Positions 6,547-10,340 of a stretch of 10,340 nt of DNA are shown here, piece after piece. The stretch comes from Candidatus Zixiibacteriota bacterium. GTDB taxonomy: Bacteria; Zixibacteria; MSB-5A5; GN15; FEB-12. The notes below the pieces were generated by a model. It searched no databases and had not been told where the DNA came from. It worked only from the letters and a program-made list of their open reading frames with translations. The position numbers were made by a program, and so were the translations under genes. The stretch is from the NCBI GenBank assembly GCA_029932795.1, contig JAOZPL010000013.1, positions 1 to 10,340 of the forward strand. Direction: 5' to 3'. How positions within the stretch are numbered: the stretch's first letter is position 1; the number at the start of each line of letters is the position of its first letter.

Positions 6547-7215
6547 TTAGTCACCCGTCAACAGCGAAAACGACATAAAGCCAAGCACCAGGAGTACGAC
6601 AAATGCCAGGGCCAGGAGATTGAAATAGCGATCAATAAAGCGTTCGATACGCGTGCCGAATCGGTCGTAGAGGAGACCAATAAGCCCGGCTACCAGGAAG
6701 AAGCGTGCCGAGCGGCTAATGGCTGAGGCGATCAGGAAAATCGGGAAGCTCATTTTGAAAAAGCCGGCTGCAATTGTAAAAACTTTATATGGTACTGGTG
6801 TAAAGCCAGCCAGGCCGACCGCCCATGCGCCCACTCTCATTCCCCAGAACTGCTTCTCGTTGAACCAGTATTGAGCCGTGTTGAGCAATTGGTCGGGGTC
6901 GGTTCCGGATAGCGCTGCCACCAGGCTTATAATTTTGTGTCCGACCAGATCGAAAGCGGCATAGCCGATTATGTAACCGAGAATCCCTCCGACGAGAGAG
7001 CCAACCGAACAGATCAGAGCAAAGCGGAGCCATTTTCTGTGTGCCCCCATACAGAGGGCGATGAGGAGAGGGTCCGGCGGAATCGGAAAAAAGGAAGCCT
7101 CTGCTGCTGAAAGTAAGAACAGCGCCGGTCTGCTGTAGCTCGATTTCCCCCAGCTCAGTACCCAATCGTACAGCCGTCGGCTCCACTGGAGTGGTGCCCG
7201 CAATACAGCGATCAT
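6547..7215 (-). CDS. YqaA/DedA-type VTT-domain membrane protein
   Basis: This is a 222-residue polytopic inner-membrane protein, short like the YqaA branch of the DedA/VTT family. It carries EASFFPIPPDP at 39-49 (the family's ESxxPIPGE region), a glycine-rich GGILGYIIG at 76-84, and FTPVPYKVFTIAAG at 138-151. The last is the YqaA version of the F.RF.P..R.....AG motif, with PYK replacing the canonical Arg site. A hydrophobic helix closes the C-terminus (198-218). Family members are linked to lipid scrambling or flipping and membrane homeostasis; the substrate here is unknown. It starts 23 bp after the CorC-like gene's stop, with a GGGG-containing upstream stretch as a modest Shine-Dalgarno, so the two are probably cotranscribed. 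It ends before a 159-bp gap containing a hairpin. Confidence 0.88.
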   Translation of the reverse strand: MIAVLRAPLQWSRRLYDWVLSWGKSSYSRPALFLLSAAEASFFPIPPDPLLIALCMGAHRKWLRFALICSVGSLVGGILGYIIGYAAFDLVGHKIISLVAALSGTDPDQLLNTAQYWFNEKQFWGMRVGAWAVGLAGFTPVPYKVFTIAAGFFKMSFPIFLIASAISRSARFFLVAGLIGLLYDRFGTRIERFIDRYFNLLALAFVVLLVLGFMSFSLLTGD

Positions 7216-7238
7216 CTCAACCCCGGGAATCCACGCGT

Positions 7239-8558
7239 TTAGTCATCATCAGTTTTGTTGTCGGCGATCTTCTCAAGTTTTAGCCGGAGAATCCGGTTTT
7301 CATCTTTGGCCAGGACAGTCATTTTTACGTCGGCGATCCGAATCGACTCATTCTTGTCCGGGAAACGACCTATAGTGTCAATAAAAAGCCCGGCCAGAGT
7401 TTCCGCTTCTTCTTCGGGTAGATGGAAATCCATCAGTTCGTTGATTTCACCGGGCCAGACTGCGCCGTCGGCGTAAACCACGGTTTCCGAGTGCTTCACA
7501 AATGGAGGTGCCTCTGCATCGTATTCGTCCTGAATCTCCCCGACCAGTTCTTCGAGGACATCTTCCAGCGTAATAATGCCAAAGGTACCGCCGAACTCGT
7601 CGAGCACAATGGCCATGTGAGTTTTCCCCTTCTGGAATTCCTTCAGCAATTTGGCAAGAGGCAGGGAATCGGGAACGAACAGAGGTTCGCGGATAAGTCC
7701 GTCAAGGGAAAAACTCTCGGTGCTGGTGTCCACTCCGATCAGATCCTTGGCGTAAATTACCCCGATTACCTCATCGATAGTACCGTCGAATATGGGGTAG
7801 CGGCTGTATCCACTTTCAATAATCACCTTAACAATGTCAGGTAGACGCATATTCTTATCAAAGCCGATTACATCAGCACGCGGTCTCATAGCTCTTCGCA
7901 CTGTGGAGTCGGAAAAATCAAATACTGAGTGAATGAACCGCTGCTCGGTCTCGTTAAAGATTCCCTTTTCCTTTCCCTCGATCAGCATCAGGTTAATCTC
8001 CTCTTCCGTAACACCGGCTTCCTGGCTGTCACGACGGATGCCCAGAATGCGCACAATCAGATTGGCTGCCAGTGCTAGAAAACGGGAGAAGAAAGAAGTC
8101 AGGCGGATAAACAGGGTAATTGGTGCCGCTACGTAACGGGCATACTTCTCCGGGCTGGAAAGCGCCACATACTTGGGGACGAGTTCGCCAACCACTACCG
8201 ACAGAATCGTGATCGCGAGGATGACGAGGGCCATGGAGATTGGCGCTGCGGCTCCGGCCACAAATTGGATTGATGATGTTGACAGATGGGCTTCCAGCTT
8301 GGTGACCACGGTGGTGCCACTGAAAACACCCAGCATGGCGCCAACCAGAGTTATCCCGACCTGAATCGTGGCCAGGAACCGTTTAGGATTCCGGTGGAGT
8401 TTCTCAGCTGTGGCGGCTCCGATCTTGCCCTCTCTGGCTTTCTGACTGAGTCGGGTCTTGCTGCTGGCGATGATGGAGAATTCGGAGAGAGCAAAAAAGC
8501 CGTTGGCCAGAATCAGTGCCAGGATAGCCAGTAACTCTATGAACAGACGGCTATCCAT
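7239..8558 (-). CDS. CorC/HlyC-family (CNNM-like) transporter: DUF21, two CBS domains, CorC_HlyC domain
   Basis: This 439-residue protein has the complete family layout. The DUF21/CNNM membrane domain spans about 1-180, with NGFFALSEFS at 19-28, QVGITLVGAMLG at 66-77 and the conserved GELVPKY at 124-130. A linker helix with TEEEI at 184-188 precedes two CBS domains at about 225-280 (MRPRADV, GYSRYPIF) and 285-345 (VLDEFGGTFGIITLEDVLEE region). A C-terminal CorC_HlyC domain lies at about 355-430. Characterised bacterial CorC/CNNM proteins export Mg2+ in exchange for Na+, with ATP-Mg sensed by the CBS pair. That role is likely here but inferred. Databases often call such genes hemolysins, which is misleading. 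The tail is acidic (TDDD). The start at ATG 8558 agrees with the first transmembrane helix, though its Shine-Dalgarno is weak. It lies 59 bp after htpX and 23 bp before the YqaA-like gene. Confidence 0.93.
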   Translation of the reverse strand: MDSRLFIELLAILALILANGFFALSEFSIIASSKTRLSQKAREGKIGAATAEKLHRNPKRFLATIQVGITLVGAMLGVFSGTTVVTKLEAHLSTSSIQFVAGAAAPISMALVILAITILSVVVGELVPKYVALSSPEKYARYVAAPITLFIRLTSFFSRFLALAANLIVRILGIRRDSQEAGVTEEEINLMLIEGKEKGIFNETEQRFIHSVFDFSDSTVRRAMRPRADVIGFDKNMRLPDIVKVIIESGYSRYPIFDGTIDEVIGVIYAKDLIGVDTSTESFSLDGLIREPLFVPDSLPLAKLLKEFQKGKTHMAIVLDEFGGTFGIITLEDVLEELVGEIQDEYDAEAPPFVKHSETVVYADGAVWPGEINELMDFHLPEEEAETLAGLFIDTIGRFPDKNESIRIADVKMTVLAKDENRILRLKLEKIADNKTDDD

Positions 8559-8617
8559 CCCGGTGAGGGGCCTTTCGCGGGCATAACGGTACGTCAGCTG
8601 TGTCGGCTATATCGATA

Positions 8618-9481
8618 TCAAGCATAATACTGATATGGAGCTTGCTGGGCCAGCTCCCTGAGCTTCTCAATACGCTTCTTAACCGGTGGGTGAGTTGAGA
8701 ACATGCTGGATATCCCGCGTCCGGAAAGGGGATTAGCGATCATAAGGTTGGCGGTTGCCGGGTGACGATCGAGGTTCAGGCGAACCGGTGAGCGGTGCAG
8801 TTTTTCCAGGGCCGAGGCGAGTGGAAGGTACTTGCCGGTTATCCGACCGCTTTCGGCATCGGCTTTGTACTCCCTCTGCCGTGAGATCGCAGTCTGGATG
8901 ATAAGCGCTACCAGTGGAGCTACTATGGCCGCTACCAGCAAGCCGATTCCGCCACCGCGGTTGTTCTCACGGCTGTATCCGCCAAAGATGGCACCCCATC
9001 GGGCAATGGCGGCAAGTATCCCGATAGCTCCGGCAAAGGTGGCCGCGACAGTGCCGATCAGCATGTCCCGGTGACGGATGTGGGCGATCTCGTGTCCTAA
9101 TACACCTTCCAGTTCATCCTCGTTCAGGATCGCCAACAACCCTTCAGTCACTGCAACCGCCGCATGTTCTGCATTGCGGCCGGTGGCGAAAGCATTAGGA
9201 GCTTCAGAGGGAACAATATACACCTTTGGTATTGGCATCGTTACCTCGGTAGCAATGCGTCTGACAACGCGGTACAGTTTTGGATGATCAGACTCCTGAA
9301 TCTCCCGGGCGCGGTACATGCGGAGGATCATCCGGTCAGAATACCAGTAGGTGAAGAAGTTCATAGCGGTGGCCACGCAGAAGGCAAGGAACATGCCGTT
9401 CCGGCCACCCAACATATATCCGATTCCCATAAAAAGAACCATCAGGCTCAACATCAGTAGAAAAACCTTGAGGTTGTTCAT
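8618..9481 (-). CDS. htpX: HtpX, membrane-bound zinc metalloprotease (M48)
   Basis: This 287-residue protein has two hydrophobic helices at about 4-24 and 29-47, then the M48 catalytic domain, in standard HtpX form. The zinc site is H130-E131-x2-H134 in GHEIAHIRHRD, with third ligand E204 in SRQREYKAD. Further hydrophobic segments lie at about 143-168 and 178-199. Also conserved are NAFATGRN at 96-103 and the late STHPPVKKRIEKL at 262-274. HtpX degrades misfolded inner-membrane proteins with its active site facing the cytosol, working alongside FtsH in species where it has been studied. All catalytic residues are present. The ATG at 9481 directly precedes the first transmembrane helix; upstream lies only a weak purine-rich AAGAGAAAG. 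A plausible sigma-70-type promoter lies about 25-50 nt upstream, making this the probable first gene of the htpX/CorC/YqaA transcript. Confidence 0.96.
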   Translation of the reverse strand: MNNLKVFLLMLSLMVLFMGIGYMLGGRNGMFLAFCVATAMNFFTYWYSDRMILRMYRAREIQESDHPKLYRVVRRIATEVTMPIPKVYIVPSEAPNAFATGRNAEHAAVAVTEGLLAILNEDELEGVLGHEIAHIRHRDMLIGTVAATFAGAIGILAAIARWGAIFGGYSRENNRGGGIGLLVAAIVAPLVALIIQTAISRQREYKADAESGRITGKYLPLASALEKLHRSPVRLNLDRHPATANLMIANPLSGRGISSMFSTHPPVKKRIEKLRELAQQAPYQYYA

Positions 9482-9502
9482 GACTTTCTCTTATTTATCC
9501 TC

Positions 9503-9531
9503 ATAAAATTTTTTGCCAGGCCTGCTGTCGA
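9503..9531 (-). promoter_or_regulatory. htpX: Putative sigma-70-type promoter for htpX
   Basis: On the minus strand a -35-like TCGACA (9531-9526, 5 of 6 to consensus) is followed by a 17-nt spacer and a -10-like TTTTAT (9508-9503, 4 of 6). This would start transcription about 15 nt upstream of the htpX ATG. Position and spacing are good, but the -10 match is moderate and this lineage's promoter consensus is unknown. Confidence 0.4.
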
Positions 9532-9543
9532 GTCAGTATTTCT

Positions 9544-9564
9544 CATTCCATATATGGCTGAATG
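9544..9564. repeat. Nested palindrome upstream of the htpX promoter
   Basis: A perfect 10-bp palindrome CCATATATGG (9548-9557) overlaps an outer inverted repeat, CATTC (9544-9548) with GAATG (9560-9564). It sits just upstream of the putative htpX -35 box, where an activator or stress regulator could bind. No known operator is recognised, and short AT-rich palindromes do arise by chance. Confidence 0.3.
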
Positions 9565-9642
9565 TCCGCTTCGGTTCCCTTTGTCCCCCGCATAGTGTGT
9601 GCGGCAATCGGGCTGGTTTGAGATGTCCTTTTCCCCCCGCGT

Positions 9643-10340
9643 TCACCTCGTCTTCTTGCGCTTGCCCCGTCCAAAGGAGATGTCCACGTTGGAAAACCCG
9701 TCTTTGGGCTCCGGCACATCAGGGTGAGGTTCACTGGTCTGGGGCTGGTCGGATCGGGCTTTTTCCCCCCGTCGTGATCGGGATCGACCGTAATGGACTG
9801 CCTCCGGTTTGTCTGTGGTTTCCCCGACGGTAATGGAAGCATCCTCGGGTTCATTCGTAGTTGTGGAAGGAGTCGACTCCGTGGCTTCGGGACGATTTTC
9901 CTCAGTTGTTGCCCTGGTAGTATCGCGAATGTTGTCGGCATCGGTATCAGACCCTGCCCCGGTCTTCTTCTCAGGTGACTCCTTGGTACTGCTGTCTGAC
10001 CGATGGGTGGCGAGTTGGGCGGAGACCTTGGCCAACTCCCGGGCGATCGTCTCCGGACTGAGGCGCCCACCGGCTTCCGAAGATGGCTCCGGGCGGGTTT
10101 CATTTGAACTGTCGTCCGGCCGTCTGCGTCCGGGACCGTTGTGGCTGCTCCTATGATAATCGCGGCGGGACTTGCCTTCGGTTACTTTGACCTCGGGTAA
10201 CTGAGAGACTCCTGAGGTTTCTACGATCGATTCACGCTTTGGTGGTTCCACTGTCGGCTTCTCAGCAGGTGACGGCCCGCTCAGGTCTATATCCCGAGTC
10301 AGGGGCTGAGCGGCTGACATGTCGAAGGGTGAGGCTTTTT
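9643..10340 (-). CDS. Hypothetical protein, disordered low-complexity C-terminal part (5' end outside window)
   Basis: The frame is open from the right edge (10340) to a TGA at 9643-9645. An ATG at 10320 lies in frame but has no Shine-Dalgarno before it and the frame stays open upstream, so this is more likely the tail of a longer protein than a complete 225-residue one. Composition is strongly biased to Ser, Thr, Pro, Glu, Asp, Lys and Arg. There are no hydrophobic segments and only one likely helix (LSPETIARELAKVSAQLA, about 87-104 counting from that ATG). It ends in a basic patch, SFGRGKRKKTR. Such tails occur on RNA-binding proteins, for example RNA helicases or RNase-like factors, but also on other scaffold or envelope proteins, and I do not recognise this one. 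The stop lies 161 bp before htpX. Other open frames over this GC-rich stretch appear to be shadows; the reading direction is supported mainly by its biased, solvent-friendly composition. Confidence 0.6.
   Translation of the reverse strand, partial: KASPFDMSAAQPLTRDIDLSGPSPAEKPTVEPPKRESIVETSGVSQLPEVKVTEGKSRRDYHRSSHNGPGRRRPDDSSNETRPEPSSEAGGRLSPETIARELAKVSAQLATHRSDSSTKESPEKKTGAGSDTDADNIRDTTRATTEENRPEATESTPSTTTNEPEDASITVGETTDKPEAVHYGRSRSRRGEKARSDQPQTSEPHPDVPEPKDGFSNVDISFGRGKRKKTR

Noticed and set aside
8609..8618. Palindrome ATATCGATAT at the end of htpX
   Set aside because: It overlaps the htpX stop codon, is short and AT-rich, and has no supporting context.
9588..9604. Inverted repeat CCGCA/TGCGG after the disordered gene as a terminator
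   Set aside because: The stem is only 5 bp and no U-tract follows on the minus strand.
9543..10103. 186-codon minus-strand frame and 115-codon plus-strand frame over the disordered gene
   Set aside because: These are alternative frames of a GC-rich low-complexity stretch. The first would overlap most of the gap before htpX. The disordered frame reaching the window edge is the better choice, though without certainty.

Overview
The window is a compact run of bacterial chromosomal genes, and every gene I can support lies on the minus strand, so transcription runs from high to low coordinates. Base composition is moderate to slightly GC-rich. There are no tRNA or rRNA genes, insertion sequences, phage genes or CRISPR arrays. 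A signal-peptide DUF885 protein, HtpX, a CorC/HlyC-type transporter and a CDF exporter fit an uncultured Gram-negative-type bacterium. A lineage of the FCB group, for example Zixibacteria or relatives, would fit, but that placement is a weak inference.

In transcription order: (1) the C-terminal part of a disordered, charged, Thr/Ser/Pro/Glu-rich protein (9643 to the right edge). (2) htpX, a membrane zinc protease, with a plausible promoter just upstream. (3) A DUF21-CBS-CBS-CorC/HlyC membrane protein, 59 bp after htpX. (4) A small YqaA/DedA-type membrane protein, 23 bp further on. (5) A 159-bp gap with a compact hairpin. (6) A CDF divalent-metal exporter. (7) An RlmD-type 23S rRNA m5U methyltransferase, starting with TTG 2 bp after the exporter's stop. 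(8) A secreted DUF885 protein with a strong Shine-Dalgarno. (9) A 246-bp gap. (10) A HIT-family nucleotide hydrolase/transferase. (11) A protein whose GTG start overlaps the HIT stop by 4 bp and which runs off the left edge.

The last gene is the most unusual item. Homology alone would label it a 3-isopropylmalate dehydratase large subunit (LeuC) or aconitase. It carries about 100 extra N-terminal residues forming two tandem helix-turn-helix-like repeats. Its aconitase-like core has lost most catalytic and substrate-binding residues: the Asp-His pair, the Asp-Ser-His triad, the Glu in the NMxxE motif and the RNFxGR arginines. The cluster CxxC is rearranged to CxC. This looks like an aconitase-fold protein turned into a DNA-binding sensor or regulator rather than an enzyme.

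A second apparent pseudoenzyme is the DUF885 protein, whose family HExxPGHH motif reads QKAFPGNH. The rest is ordinary membrane, metal-ion and translation housekeeping. HtpX, the CorC-like protein, the YqaA-like protein and the CDF exporter form a loose group concerned with membrane quality and divalent cations.
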